DNA of 64,000 bases from Manis javanica (lineage: Eukaryota; Chordata; Mammalia; Pholidota; Manidae): contig NC_133166.1 in the NCBI RefSeq assembly GCF_040802235.1, forward strand, positions 113,164,991 to 113,228,990, given 5' to 3'. A program made the translations under genes and the position numbers. Shown in pieces: positions 1 through 15,100 of this stretch; within the stretch, counting starts at the first letter, position 1; the number at the start of each line of letters is the position of its first letter. The notes below the pieces were generated by a model, which saw only the letters and a list, made by a program, of their open reading frames with translations, made no database searches and was not told the origin of the DNA.

Positions 1-115
1 TGCGAAGGATGTCTTTGTACTCGGCCTTGGTCACCTCCCTCTTCTGGTAGAAGGGCTTGATGGCCAGCTTCACCTCCTCCACTGCCCGCTCCTGCATGTG
101 CAGCTTCTTCATGTA
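1..115 (-). CDS. PHRF1: PHRF1 C-terminal domain exon (cut by the window edge)
   Basis: Begins after a ggtcctag acceptor with [15 protein letters not shown] and continues to the left edge. This helical, charged segment is the conserved C-terminal domain that resembles the SRI (SETD2-type) RNA polymerase II CTD-binding domain. Upstream exons 216-470 and 603-760 supply the Pro/Ser linker. Confidence 0.93.
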
Positions 116-3100
116 CTAGGACCCAAGGCACGTGCGTGAGCCTGCTGCTGGGGGGCTGCACAGCCGGGCAGAGCTGGGAGGGCCCCTGGGCAGCACGGCT
201 CACTCTGCAGCTCACCTCCTCGTTCTTGGCCTTCTCCACAGCTGGCCTGGGAACAGCCACCTGTTCCTCTGAGTTACTGGCAGTGTGGCCAGCTGGCTCT
301 GAGGCTGTGGTCAGCATGGTGAGCACTGGGGCTGGGCTCTGCACCGACCCACAGGCCGCCCGGGGAAGGCTCCCCTGTAAGATGAACTGGACCATGGGCT
401 GGCTGACAGGAGCGTAGGGTGGGAGGCTTGAGGGCAGAACCGAGGTGGGAGGCAAGCTAGGGCTATAAACCTGGGAAAGAACACAGCCACTGAGTGCCAG
501 CCCAAAGCACAAGGGCCCTGGCAAAGTGGTGTGGCACCATGGCCCCAGCCCAGCCCATGTGGCCTGGGCTCAAGGCCACATCCCTCCAGTCTAGGCACCC
601 ACCTGAGAGGGGTCAGCATCTGGGAAGCCAGGTTCTGGATGTACAAAACTGGGCGGTGGGGTCTCGGAGAAGGCAGCATGCTGGAATGCCAGTGTGGAGC
701 CCATACCCTCTGTTTCCCAGATCACTTCCCGGGGGCTCTGCAGCCTGTGAAGTGGCGTGCCTGAGGGCCAACACAGGGGAAGTGGGTGCTGTGGCCACCC
801 CAAGCCAGAAGACTGCTTTCTGGCTAGAAAATTCCAGAAGAGCATCCCAGCAGCAAGGCTCACAGACCAGGGGTCACCTCCCTGTGCCACAGCCTGACCA
901 CTGGTATGCTGCCCAGGGAGACCCTTGCCGCCCTGGCAGCCCCAGGAGTGCCCACAGGGGTGCTGCACTCACGTAGACCTCTGTCCCCCGAAGGCGCACT
1001 GTGCTCCGCATCCTGGAGGTTCCAGGTGACTCTCTTCACCAATGCTTTAGCCCGCAGCAGGGGTGGTGGGGAGGGGTCACCTTCCCTCTCCGGGGGCACC
1101 CCATCTATAGCCTGGGCTCCCAGGACGCCAGGCCTCATGGCCTGCTGGAGTGAGGGCTCCTCACAGGGGCCCTCTGCCTGGGGTGGGGGCTGCGTAGCGT
1201 TTTCCTGGTGGCTCAGTGGTGCCTCCTGCCTGATGGTGGCCTCAGCCAGGCCAGGATCCTGCTGCTGGCCCGCAGTGGGCAGAATGGGGGTGGGTAGGCA
1301 GTCTCGCTCGGGTGAGGAGTCCGTGCTCTCTGGGGAGGGTGGGGAGCTCATGTCCTCAAGCTGCATGAAGACGGCGTCACCCAGGAAGTCCTCAAAGATG
1401 TGCCCTGCCTCACTGTAGTCACCATCCTCGCCAGCATCCAGGTCCCCAGGCAGACATGTGGCTGGCACCTCTAGAACCGCCTGCTCAGCCATGGCCCCGG
1501 CTGGCGAGGCACTGGCCCCTGCTGAGGCTGATGGCTCCAGGTCTCGCCTCAGCTCCTCTGGAGGTGGGGGTGCCACACTCCTCTCTGGAGACTGGGACTG
1601 GGGCTGTGGCTGCTTCTCCCGGGAGCGGGGCCGCTGGTGTTCCCGGGGCCTATGCTCCATGCTCGGTGACCGGGACCTGTGCTTCCTTGACTCATGGGAG
1701 CCCCGCCGGTCTCGAGGCCGCTCAGGGCTCCTCCCCCTTGGGTGCCAGTGCCTGCGTGCCCGCTCCAGGCTGCTGGGGGGTGAGCACTCCCGATCCCAAG
1801 GCCTGGATCCCGACCACCTTTGCTTCCGCCTCCTGCTCCCACGGGTCTCATGGGAGGAGCTGCCGGAGCTGCATGAGCGGGACCGGGACCCCCGCCAGCC
1901 TCGGCCCCGAGAGCCCCTCTCCCTCCTCCTGTCCCCATCCTTGGCCTTCTTCCGCCTGGCCCGCTCGTGGCCACTGGAGTGGTCGCTAGAGGACCTCCGG
2001 CTCCTGGCCTTGAGCCGCTGCCTCTTGGAGTGGTCCTCTCCTGCCGGCGGTGACATGGACTGTGAGGTCCTGTCCCCGGAGCGGGAGCTGGAGCGGGTCC
2101 TCCTGTGCTCCCTAGCAGCAGCCCGCTTCCTCTTGTCTGTCTTCCCGCCACGGGAGCTGGACGTTGAGTGCAAGCAGGGCGAGGACTGCAGCTCCACGAT
2201 GCGGTGTGTGGCCGGTGGTGGAGTGCCTGGCTCAGCCATGGTCACACAGGTCACTGTCCGTTCCTCTGAGCCAAAGAAAGTGTTGCAGGGCAGCTGGTCC
2301 TTGTCCTCCCAGGGATCTGGCGGAGACGGCCTCTGCACCAAGACAGCTGGTCCTTGGCCCATAATGGCCCCCCCAGGCTCAGTGTCAGAGACCCCCTCAG
2401 TGGGCCTCTTGCCCCGGAGCTTGAGCATGCTGGAGGGAGGTGCCCGAGAGAGCTCAGGCTCCATCCCAAAGCCAGTTTCCACTGTGTAGGAGGTGACACA
2501 GCGCACAGCCTGCAGCACTGGGGCCTTTGGGCTGTCGACAGAGATGGTGCGAGTGATCTCAGAGGGCAGGGGACTGGGGCCCAGATGCTCTGGGCTGCTG
2601 CCAGCAGAGCTGGAGTCGGAACCCGTGGGCTCAAAGGGGTCATAGATCTCACTCTTGAGCTGCTTTGCCTTCCTGATGGAGAAGAGGGGTGGGGGGTTCT
2701 CCTTCCTTTGCACCTTAGCGTCCACAGGCCGAAACGTGTTACAGAAGCCAGGGTTGGAGATCTTACTGGAAGGGGCCGTGTTCCCAGGAATGTTGATCCG
2801 GAAGCTCTCGAAGGTCGAGCTAACGCCCTTCCCCCTAGAGGGCCCGGGCGTGGCTGTGGACTGGGTGCCGCCCGCCCCATGCATGCCAGGCTCCTGCGGG
2901 CCCCTACTGCTGGGCTCACCCTGTGCCTGGGTGCTGCGGCCGGGCTGCCCGGGCCCCTCCCTGCCCGTCAACCGGCTGATGCAGGAGCTGGGAATGTCGA
3001 CACACTGCCCGCAGGTGGGGGCTGTGCCTGCTGGGGCATTGCTGCCATCCCATCTGACCTTTGGTATCCTGGGGAGCTCAGAGATGGTCCTCCTGGGAGC

Positions 3101-6100
3101 TGGTCCCGGGGTCTGCCCTTGCACAGCACTCTTCAGTGGGGCGTCACAGAGGCCAGCTGAAGTCCGGGACAAAGCCAATCTAAGAGGTGGAGCATGCTTG
3201 TTGTCGCCAGTAAATTGGGGCTTGTCACTTAGTTTTAAGCCAGGCTTGCTCACGTCTGGTGTGTTCTGAGACTGCCCTGACTGAGGGGTCACGGAGGAAT
3301 CCAGCTGCACAGTCACCCCCGCTGGGAGCCCGGGAACGCAGGAGTGGGTGGCCTGGCATCCTGGCCCCCAGCTCTGCAACCTGCCTCCTGGGTGCTGTGC
3401 TCTGAGCTGCAGGCGGTCCCCGCACCCAGGGCCTTCTCCCACTCTGGACGGACAGGCAGCCCCTCGCTGGATAGAAACAGGTGCTACAAGACAGAGGCAA
3501 ACACAATCAGCCCCGCACTCCTCCTTTAAAGAGCTCAACGACCGCTAACCCTCACCAAAATGGCTCTTTCAAAAAGCACGTTTGAAATTCTCCGTTTTTC
3601 CCTGGAGTTAGATGCACTCCCCCTCAGGCAAGGCTTCGGGTTGGTCAAGGGGTTGGAGGAGCTTTCCTTTCTGCTGTGTAGTCACACACCTTGGCGTGTG
3701 ACTCTGTGACACCCCTGGTTCAGCAGAGACTGTACTGGCACAGCCTGCCCTGTCCATCCCTGAAAACCTGCCAGGGCCCAGATTTGTGGGAAGACTGGTT
3801 CCTGTGGCTCTGAGGACACATACCAGCCATGTTATGGCTGCACAGGGTCTGTGGCCTGGTGAAAGCTCTACCATCGTCTTAATCAGCAGCAAAGCTAATG
3901 CCTAACATTGCACCTCAACACCCACCCGCCACCCAGAGGAATGTGGACCAGAGGCCGCACAACTGCTTCTTGAGGAAAACGTGTTTCAATTCCTCTGAGT
4001 GCAGAGGCAGGGAGGGCATCCCCGAGGGCACTCTGCTGGCAGACAGGGCACCACAGCCTCACCGGCCCTCCGGGCGCTGAGGGAGCCGTCGCGGTGAATG
4101 GTGATGCTGGCACTGTCCATCAGCAGCAAGCTCTGGCCCGACAGGATGCTCCCCAAAAGGTCAGGCTCGGGCGCCGTGGCAGGCACGCTCCTCCTGTGAG
4201 CACAGACCCGGCAGGCGCTGCTGTCACCACACCCCACAGCCCCTTGCATCCTGGCTGCCATGCTGAATCCCTGAAGGGAAGGAGTGAGGCCCACCCAGCA
4301 GCTCTATAGTAGCAACAGTGGGGGTGTAATCACCTGATCTTCCAACCCCAGCTGCCACCAAAAGGCAAGAGCTGGCAGACGGACATCAGTACAGGTTTTA
4401 AAGGTGTCAGAAGATCCAGTCAGATAGGGATGGCCTGTGCCAGACAGTAGCTTGTTTCCCTGCCTGGTGCCTCCCCTGGGGGTGGGCTCTGTGGCAGAGG
4501 TGGGCATGCAAAGCTGGAGCTATTCACGCCAGCTCACGCCAGGCAGACTGGCACTTTATCATTGGAGGGCCAAGGGCAGGGCCCACCAAGACAGGTCTCC
4601 ATGCTTGGGTGGCAGCAGAACAGTAGGCCTATATGGAACCTGGCTGGCTGGTCCCTGCAAGCCTGTGGCCCCATCACCGACCCCAGAACCACTGTCCCCC
4701 TGTCCCAGGACATACCTGGGGGGCCCCATGGAAACAGGCCTAGCCACGGGCTGGTGAGAACGCAGTGCTGAGCGGGACAGAATCCTCCGCTTGGTACTCA
4801 GAGGGGAAGCAGGGTTTGCAGACAGCTCTTCACTGCTGGAGGGAGGACACAGGCCAAGGGGGTGGGTGACCCCACACCAAAACCCAGGGAGACACCCCTG
4901 GCCTCCTCAGTGGTGTCTAGCAGGCGGGCTAAGCACTGCTCATACTCCTGACCATACTGCACACAGGGCCCACACAGCAGCTTCGCGTTGGCAGCTGCCT
5001 GGCCTGGGCAGGGGTCGGGTGGGGGCACACATGCATGGTACAGTTGCCTATACACCACCTAAGAGCGTGAGGATGACCCTGAGCAAGGAATAGTTACCCT
5101 CTTGTCTGAGGCTTAGCCACACCCACCAGGGGGGAGGGTACTGGGTCCACACTAAGAAGAAATGCCTGCGATAGTACCATGTGGACCATACTCCCTGAAG
5201 GTACCTGTCAAAGGGGTCCAGCTCATATGGGTCTCCAAACAGAGACAGAGAGGCTGCTCCGATGTCTGCACGCATCAACCCCAGGGAGGGGTCTGCTGGC
5301 TTGTACACTGATGGGATGCAGGCTCCACGGGCTGGCCTCCGGAGGCCCAGTGTCCGCGCAATGCGAGAACGAGCCGTGACTTCTTTCTGAACCGAGTAAC
5401 AAAGAAAAACTGATCAAATAAGATTGAAACCTAAAAGTTCTAGAAATGCCATTTCAAATATCAGTTAGCAACATCAAACACCAGGCTAAGTAAATGCTGA
5501 ACTAAAGCCAGAAGTCTCTGTGTGTATTAATCATAATGTCTTAAGAGGTTTTACTTAACCGCAGAATTAGTAAGTGTGTCCCAAACATCTCCGACCCGCA
5601 AGCTCACAAGCCTGCCGCAGGGCCTTACATGTTGCAGTTATCAGGTATGTGTTTTGAGCAAAAATTTACAAAGAGGAAACTAAACCATCCAACTGGCGAG
5701 TGACATGACAGCTGTGTCTGAAAAACTTCTGGAGGGGCCGGGAGGGGACAGCAGCCACCTGCGGCTTGGACTCGGGCCCAGAACACAGAGCCAGGCGCAG
5801 TCGAGGGTGTGAAGGGAAGAGCCAAGGGCTATGGCGCAGAAACAGCAGCAAGGAAAGGTCCCTACCGACGCCCACCTGTGGTCACAGCTTTAGCGCCTAC
5901 TCACTTGAGGAATTTCATTTGAATGAAATAAACCACGTGCAAATATTCCATTTAAAACTAAAAACCATTTTTCTATACTAGGTGAACTCACATTAATTAG
6001 GCACAGTAATGATCTTGGGCGCAAATTCACGTTTGGAGGCAGCACTCTTGAGTGGCAGCTGCTACCCAGCTTTGTGTTTCACATTACATGTCTTCAATGC

Positions 6101-9100
6101 CCGGCCCCAGCAGGAGAGAGGACACAGCACTTCAGAAAAGGCCCCACGGAGGCACAGGCGCCTCTGACAAATGGGCCAGCCTCAAGTGGACCGTGTCCCC
6201 AAGCTGCCTGAGGAGACTTGGACAGGACATGACAGCCCTGCTCACACCCAGACCACTTGCCAGGGAGACACTCTGTAGCTGGCATTTCTCTCAATTGACC
6301 TGCTGGCTCACTCCCGGCCCGCTAGCAACCAACTCACCTCCCTGACCGGCTGGAGGCCACAGCCAGGCTGCAGAAACAACCAGGCCTGCAGCCCCTTTGT
6401 ACCCCCAGGGCCACCCCTTGGGTTCCAGGAGTTACACACAACCCCTCAGGAGGTCCAGCTCCAAAGGACCATGGAAAACACGTTGCCTCAGTCCCACCTT
6501 CAAGCTATGCTGTAGAAATGGTCATTTTTATCATCGACTCTCCAGGCAAATACAGAAAAGAGGCCGTTTGTGTGGCTCCCACAACCCACCCACAAAAAGG
6601 AATGAACATGGCACACATGGCCCGGCAGATACCTTTTTCTTCTTCCCCTCTCTCCTCTTCCCACGGCCCTGGCGCCTCCGAGGCCTCGCCCGGGTGCTCT
6701 TGCTCTTCACGGATGACTTGGGCTGCGCTTGCTTTCTTCCCAAAGTTTTCTTCCGCCTTCCTACAAAGAGGACATTGAGTCTAGGTCTCATGGTGTGCCA
6801 AGGCCTCTGAGGACACGCCGTACCTGCAGGACCTGGAGTGCGGACCACCAGCTGTACAAGATAAACCATAACTATAAAAATAATGCCCCTCCTGGAGGAA
6901 AGAGAGGGAAGGCAGCACAGGGCAAGGCAGAGTGTAACTCTGGAGTCTTTGATTTGTAGATCTGACTTTCAGAACCAATAAATACCCTCCATGACTATGA
7001 AAAACAAGATCAAGTTTGAAAGGAGCCTTGATGATCAACAGTAAAATGAAGCCTATGACCCCAGCTCTGCACTACTTGGTGGTCTAGCCACAGAGAAGAA
7101 CCCCTCCAAGAGACCCAAAAACAGTAACTTCGCTGTCCATCTCCAGTGAAACCCAGGGAGGAAGCTGCAAAACCACTCGGCGTTCAGTCCAAGGCAGTCA
7201 TCTGTGAGGTGCTGCCATGGGCTAAGTGGGGACAGGCACCCTGATTCTGTGATGTTCCAGCATCCCCTGGAACCTCAGCATGGGAGAAAGGGAATTCCAA
7301 GGTGGAGAGACGGGATTGAGGTATGCTGCCAATATGTCCGGTGTGTCTGCATCCGCGAGCCTGGAATGATGCCACAGTCCTAACTGGTAGCTGTACTGAA
7401 CTAGGAACTCATGTGAACACCACGGTGCTAGTCCACTCCAACCACACACACCACAGGCCCCTCAGGGAGGCCAGGGCCTGATGGCTCAGATCCCAACAGG
7501 GAGGCCAACAGAGCCCACTCCTCTCACAGAAGGCACGCCCTCCCCCAGGCACACACAGACCCAAAACCTGGAGGCAGGGACTGGTCAGCTGGCCAGGCTG
7601 GGGCTCCGGCATCCCTCTACAACCACGGGAGCGGGGGACACACAGGCACAGCCCCCAGACAACATGGAACTTACCTGGCTCTGAATTCAAAAAAGCCATT
7701 TTTAAAAATTCTATCACATTTATAACACAATTAGAATCTTCCACACTGAATGGCTATTTCTAGGAGTTAAGGAATTCTGTTCATTTTTTTGGGGTACCAG
7801 TGGTATTGTGGAAAAGACTCCCTTGTTTATGAACATACTGCAAAATATTTATGGATAAAACGATGATGCCGTGAAGGATTTGCTTCAGAATAATGTGGGA
7901 GGGAAGCAGGGGTGGGGCAGAGGCAAGGCAGCCCGGCAAGGAGTGGCCCCAGCCAGGGGAGAGGGCCACCACCTGTGTCCCCCACCCTTCCACAGGTTTG
8001 ACGTAAGTCTGTGGAAGAAAGAGTAAAAAATGCACTAGAAAAGCAAAAAAGGGGGGGGAGAGGAAACAAAGAGGCATAACCAAAGCCACGAGCGCTATTC
8101 TCAGTCACCTGACCTCAGGTACAGGGACAAAGCATGACCCTTCTGTCCTCTACACATCATGGGGACAAAGACAGCTCTCTGGGCAACGATGACAAGGGTA
8201 CACATGTTGTTATGTAAACGTGGCATTTCCACATGTGGAAAAGGAGACATAGGTGTCAGACACAAGAGCAAAAACCATCATCCTGAACCTGACCCTCGAA
8301 TCACATGCCCTTAGGATGCATTTCCTAGCTCTGTCCCCTATGAGAGTTCAAAACCCATGCCAGCAGCCAGCAGAGACTCTCGGGTCCCAGATCTGGTCTG
8401 AATCCCATGCTCCCCAAGGACCAGTTCTTCCCAAGAGGGTCCAAGGCCACAGCAGGCCTGTCACACATCTTCAACTCTGCACATCCCACTGCAACAGCCA
8501 TGCCAGCACTGACAGGGACATGCAGAGCTCAGCAGACATGTCCCCCAGCCCCCAGCCCACGAGACCCGGTGCCAGGGCACAGAGGACAAGCTCCTGACTA
8601 TTCTGAGTGGGTGAGAATGCAGAGCAGCCCCTGTACCCTTACGTTGCCTGTGGGGCATGAAATGGCACGTGTCTTAAACACATATTCCCTGTGACTCAGC
8701 TCGTCTGCCCCCATCTACCCAAGACATGAAAACATCTGCCTGGGAGGGACTTGCATGAGAATGCTCACCACGCCCATCACAATAACGCCAAACAGCATAG
8801 GTCAGGCCAGGGAGCTGGGAAGCAGAAGGGGTGCACTGCAATGGAACATTCTCAACATGAGACAGAACAGACCATACGTGACCGCTTGGACCGGAATCAA
8901 TGCCACTGAGCTGAGCGACAAGCTAGGGCACACTCAGGGTGTCAAGTCACACCCTTTGAAGTTCGAGGACAGGTAACACGCATATAGTGATGAGGTCAGC
9001 CGGCCACCTGGTGGCGCTGTAGCACTGCCCGGGAAGGGCAGGACTGGGTGGGGCGCAGTTAGCCATTGAGCCTGGAACCCCATGAGTGGATGCGCACACA

Positions 9101-12100
9101 CGTGGTACACGCATCTCAGTAAAGGAGACTATCAATAAAGACTGCAGATTATAGCCCCTGAATGAAACAGGCACCCTGAGTCCACAAGGACTCCATGAAC
9201 ATCAGCTCCTCCCTACAGCAGTGCTCCCGCGGCAGAGAGGAAGCCAGCACCATGTGCAGCGGGAGGAAGCTGGTGGGGGGCACCTATCAGTCACCAGGGA
9301 AAAGGGAAGCTCCTGGGATGCAGTGACTCAAACTAGCCTGGGAGGGGACTGGCAGGCCTGCCCAGAGAGACCAGCTAGCACTCCACCCCCCACTGGGAGT
9401 CAGCCAGGTCTTCAACTGTCCACTGGGAGAAGCAGCCACCCGTTTTTCCAGATCCCCCAAGTGCAGCAGAATGGGGGTGTCACGTTGCCCCAGTGTACAT
9501 GGAGAGGGTGACCGCGTGAATCCGGGGTATGTTCAGGAAGAAACCAGACCCAGACCCAGACCCACCTGGCCTGAAGGGGCTCCCCTGTGGCATTTTGGGC
9601 CCTGAGAAAATCAGGCTGCAGAAACTGAAGGGGCGTCAGTGCGGTGCAGGGCAAAGCTGCCACTGGGGGCCAGCACCCATCTGCTGCTGTCAGGGACACA
9701 CCCCAGCACTCAGCCAGCACCACCACACCCAGGCTGACCTGTTTTCCTCTTCCGTTTGGTGGGGGCTCGAGGCGTCAAGGGGCGCTGATACACAGCAGTG
9801 CTCAGGCCAGTGGCCACAGCCTCAATGGTCTCGTCCAGCAGCGAAGATAAGAGGTACCTTGGGACCTGCTACACAGCACAGGCGGCTGGAGGTCAGAGGG
9901 TGGTTGTACCACCACAGCCCCTCCATGGAGCCCCATACACACCCCACCCGCCCAGCAAAGCCCAGAAGCTGGATGCCCTGAGCCTGGCAGCAGTAGGCCC
10001 AGCTGGCTTCACCTTCACGCCTCCAGCAGACAGACTGTAGGAGTTTCCCACAAGCACCACAAGACGGCTCAAGGGAGTGAGGTCTGGACAGCGGCCTGAA
10101 CAGCAAGGTCAGGGCAAGCCCAGGACAACTATGTGGGTGCAAAGCAGAGCTGCACTGCAGAGCGGGTGGCAGAAACAGGCCATGGGGACGCTGGGTGTAG
10201 GCGTGAGTTCAGGAGGGACCCTAGGGTCTGCTCTGAGAAACGGGGTCTGGGGCTGGTGTCTGTGACGGGGCTTGGAGCCAGCTTCCCATTCAGCATTACA
10301 CTGCCCCTGCTTCAATGCAGCCATAAGGAGAGGATGAAAGCAAGACCCACAGGCACAGCTAACCCGAGGCTGGGCAGCAGCTCTGGGCACTGTGGCCTGG
10401 AAGGCAAGAAGCTGCCCCGCAGCCCTGGGCCCTGCAAGCGGCCTGGATGCAGGGCCCCGCTGCCCTCAGCCACACACACCCCTCTGCTGTATGCGCCACG
10501 CACCCACCTGGATCCTCTGGGCACTGGAGATCCGGTTCCGGTTCACAGTGGCTCGCACTCGCTCACTCTGCCGTGTCCTGGCAATGGCCCGGGTCCTTCC
10601 TACGTGAGGCCGAAACCGGCTGGTGGTGGGTACCACATCGGCCAAGAGCAGGGAGACCTCCTCCTCACTCACAGAACTGGCATCTTGGAAGAAAGAGAAT
10701 CCTGGGCTGGTGTGCCCTCCACCCACCAAGGCCTCGCTCCAGTGCGGGGACTCAGAGCAACAGCGGGCAGTAGACCACCCAAGCCTGGGCCTCCTGAGCC
10801 CATGCCCAGCAGCCAGCCCTGCCCAGGAGTGCAGTGGAAGCTGTCCCCATAGGAGACCCCTAGACGTGTTCCCAGCCAGCCTCTGGCCAGAGCCTCCTCC
10901 CCGGGGCAAGGAGGGCTAAGTTCCGCAGGGGGGCAGTGCAGTACCAATGGCAGGGGCGGCCCCCGGAGCAACACACTCTGGACAGAACCACTCGTCCACG
11001 GGCACCTCCTGGAGAGGGGGTTCCAAACAGTCCATGTGGTACCTGCAGGGAAAAAGGGGGCCTGTCAGACCCAAGTCCCAGCCTCAACCCAGCGGGCCAC
11101 AGGGCAGGTATCTGAATCCAAGTGCCCAGAGACCACATGTGCCCTGATGTGGGCTGACCTGACATCCAAACCTGCATGCTGAAGGCCTAACCCTCAATGT
11201 GGCTGCATCTGGAGCCAGGCTTCTGGGAGGAACGAGGGTTCGGGGCCATGGGGGTGGGATCCTGACTCATGGGTCAGTGTCCGACAGGAGGACGGCTACG
11301 AGCACACTTGTGAGCCAGGAGAACTCTCACCAGAGCCCAATCCTGTTTGCACCCTGGGTCCCGCCCAGTGCACAAATACCACATCAGAGGTCACACATAG
11401 GTGACGCTCAGAGGTCCACACTTCAAATTTGAGACACTTGTGTTCTGACTTTCTTGTGGCTCCTCCCACTGGCATTCTGAGTGACCGAACCTCCACTGCA
11501 AGCTTCTGGACATCTCCACCCTCCAAAGAAGGCTAATGGTCCCCAAACACTCCACAGGAGACCTACTATGTGGGGGAATCAAGCTATGAAAGAGGCACAT
11601 GACCCAGAGAGGCTCCATCCTGTGCTGATGGAGGCAGGTGACATGCACCCACCTTCTCTGGCAATGTGACATCAGTGTGTCCCCTGCCCAGCCACTCAGT
11701 GGCCCCAAGAGTTTCAAATGTCAGCACCTCACACTTCACAATCCAGTCTGAGTAGCTAATGAAAAAAAAAAAAGTTCTGTTTTTAAAAATAAACAAGCAG
11801 GATCACATCAAACGAAAAAGCTGCACAGGAAAGGAAACCACCCCCAAAACAAAAAGGCAGCCACCATATGGGAGCAGGAGTTTGCAGACAAAATGTCCAG
11901 AAGCGGCTAACACCCGAACATACGAAGAATCCACACAACTCAACACCTAAATAACAAATAATCCAATTAAAAAATGGGCAGAGGAGCTGAAACAGACAGT
12001 TCTCCAAAGAAGAAATTCAGATGGCCAACAGGCACATGAAAAGATGCTCCACATCGCTAGTCCTCAGAGAAATGCAAATTAAAACCACAGTGAGATGTCA

Positions 12101-15100
12101 CCTCACACCAGTAAGGATGGCCACCATCCAAAAGACCAACAACAATAAAATGCTGGCAAGGCTGTGGAGAAAGGGGAACCCTCCTACACTGCTGGTGGGA
12201 ATGTAAATTAGTTCAACCATTGTGGAAAGCAGTTTGGAGGTTCCTCAAAAAGCTCAAAATAGAAATACCATTTGACCCAGGAATTTCACTTCTAAGAATT
12301 TACCCTAAGAATACAGCAGCCCAGTTTGAAAAAGACAGACGTACCCCTATGTTTATCGCAGCACTGTTTACAATAGCCAAGAAATGGAAGCAACCTAAGT
12401 GTCCATCAGTAGATGAATGGATAAAGAAGATGTGGTCCACATGCACAATGTAATATTATTCAGCCATAAGAAGAAAACAGATCCTACCATTTGCAACAAC
12501 ATGGATGGAAGTTGGTGAAGGGGGGAGTCTAGTAAACATAATGTTCCTCATGTAATTGTAGATTAATGATACCAAAATAAAATTAATAAAATTAATAAAA
12601 TTAAAAAAAGGGCAGAGGACATGAGCAGACATTTCTCCAAAGAAGACATACAGATGTCAACAGGCACATGAAAAGATGCTCCACGTCGCTAATCAGGGAA
12701 ATGCAAATTAAAACCACAATGAGGTATCACCTCACACCAGTTAGAGTGGCCACCATCCAAAAGACAAGAAACAACTGGCGTTGGTGAGGATGTGGAGAAA
12801 CCTGGTGGGAATGTAAACTGCTGCAGTCACTGTGGAAAGCAGTATAGAGGTTCCTCAAAAAACTAAAAATAGAAATACCCTTTGACCTAGTAATTCCACT
12901 CCTTGGAATTTACCTGAAGAAAACAAAATCCCCAATTTGAAAAGACATATGCACCCCTATGTTTACTGCCATATTATTTACAATAGCCAAGATTTGGAAG
13001 CAACCAAATCCATCAATAGGTGAATGGATAGAGAAGATGTGGTACATATAGTGGAATATTATTCAGTCATAAAAAAGGAAATCTTGCCATTTGCAACAAC
13101 ACAGATGGACCTAGAGGGTATTTATTATGCTCAGTGAAATAAGCCAGGCAGAAAAAAGCAAATACCGTATGATTTCACTTATATGCGTAATCTTAAAAAC
13201 AAAGCATATAAGCAAAACTGTAAATAGACCCATAGACAGAAGAGACTCGTGGTTAGTGGTTACCATGGAGGATAAACAGGTAAAGAGGGGAAAAAAATTA
13301 GTGAGAATGTTTGGCATCTTGATCAAGGTGATGGCTACCTGAGTACATACATAGGTTAAAACTCATCAAGCTGTGCACAAAGATTTGTGTATTTTAGTGT
13401 ATGCCCCTCAAAAAAAGAAAAAAAAGGGAAAAGTTTTGTTTGCTGCAAGTAAATGGAAATGTTGCCTAACTATGGTTTATTTTTCAGCAGCTTCTATCCA
13501 GTCTTCAAGGAACAGTTTGGGAAAAGCCGCTGCTGGCATGGGCCATCTGTGCCAGAACTCCCTGAACTTCACCTCGAGACCAGACAGCCCAAAGGCCACG
13601 CAAAACCCAACACAGACACATGCTAAAACTGCCTGAGGACCCAGGGCTGGGTTCAATCCAGCGTAACCACCACGCACTGTCCGCAGTATGGAAACGGCGA
13701 GGGCCCAGAGACAGGATCGACAAGACCATCCCCCCTGCCTCCCTCCCTGGACCCTGGCAGGGATCTGACCTGAGAACCATGGGAGGGGTGCAGGGGGAAG
13801 GGAAGCAAGCCTAGGCAGTACCAGGAGCACCCCAGAGCCCCAGGCAGACTCCCTGAGAAGGCCACCCCTGCAGAGCCCAGGGAACCCTGCAAGGACAAAG
13901 CGTGGCTCTCCCTCCTCAGCAGCTCCAGGCCCTCCGGCGGGGCGCCCAGCCCAGCTGGCCGGTTCACCCGTCACTCCAGACGGCAGACTGGCTGTCGACC
14001 TACCCACAGACCTGCAGCCCACCTGCTCAAAGACCCTGCACCTCTGGCTCGGAGCACTGCTCTGCCAGGCAGCCTCAGCCCACCAAGAACCGATCCCCTA
14101 GTGGAGCAGCCCAGCAAGGCGAGGGCCTGAGGTGTTCACTTCATGAATAAATGCCTTTAAATTAGATTTTAAGCTTAAAAAGAAATCAGAAATAACTGGT
14201 ACCTTGTTTCATGTAATAGTGAAATAATCTGGCACATTCATACATCTGTAGATCGCCCTGTGATTCTGCTCCAGAAAGAGTAATGGGACTAACTTTACAA
14301 CTGAGAATTTTTAAGTTGAAAGACTTAACTAAGAAAATTTAGCAGATCGCAAATACTAACAATGTGAACACGTTTAGAAGTATCACTAAATAAATTTTAA
14401 TAATTAATGTTTTAGATCCACCAGGACTTTCATGTACTTGAATTGCTTTATCTGTTAAATAATTCAAGCACATAAAAAGAAAATCAGTGTATTAAGTTTA
14501 GGTGCTTTACAACATTAAAAAAATTTAATGAAGTTGTAAGCAGCCCCCAGAGTCACTATTAGGTTACTAGAATTAAACAAATCTTGATATACAGAATTAG
14601 CAGAATTAAGAATTGAGGCTTAATTTAAAAGCCTAAGGAAAAACTAGATTTGCTGCATGACAGTGCCAATCTGCAGCCACCCCCAGGCCACCAGAAGGCA
14701 CAGGACAGCGGGGGGCTGGGCGCTGGGCTACAGAGGCACCTCCTGCCACATGTGGTCTCTGGGCAGCATCATCTGGTCAGTTGTCCTTCCAGGGCCCAGG
14801 GCAGCCCCGCCCACGAGTAGAGCTCTGAAGCCCTAAGCTGCCAACCTGGCCCTCTGTCCTGTGAGAGAACGCCTTTCTGAAGCCTGGCCATCTGCCCCAG
14901 AAGTGCCCGCATGGCTGGTCCCCCAGGGCCAACCCCCAACACCAATGCTTTTTGCCTGAGAGAAGGGTCTAGGTCTGCCAGCCTCACTGGGTTCCTTCCC
15001 CACTGGCTGGGGTATGTGCTCCAGGGAAAGCTTCCATAGCCTTCCCATCACAGTCTCCAGACGTCAGGACCCCCAAGGAGGCCTACAGAGGACATGGCCA

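Noticed and set aside
1458-2489. 343-codon plus-strand frame opposite the large PHRF1 exon
   Set aside because: Mirror of the Ser/Arg-rich coding sequence; the minus frame has matching exon borders and family identity.
4798-5058. Minus-strand frame with a cysteine-rich [16 protein letters not shown] stretch between two PHRF1 exons
   Set aside because: The flanking PHRF1 exons join directly in phase and give the conserved [11 protein letters not shown] junction. The frame has no suitable donor.
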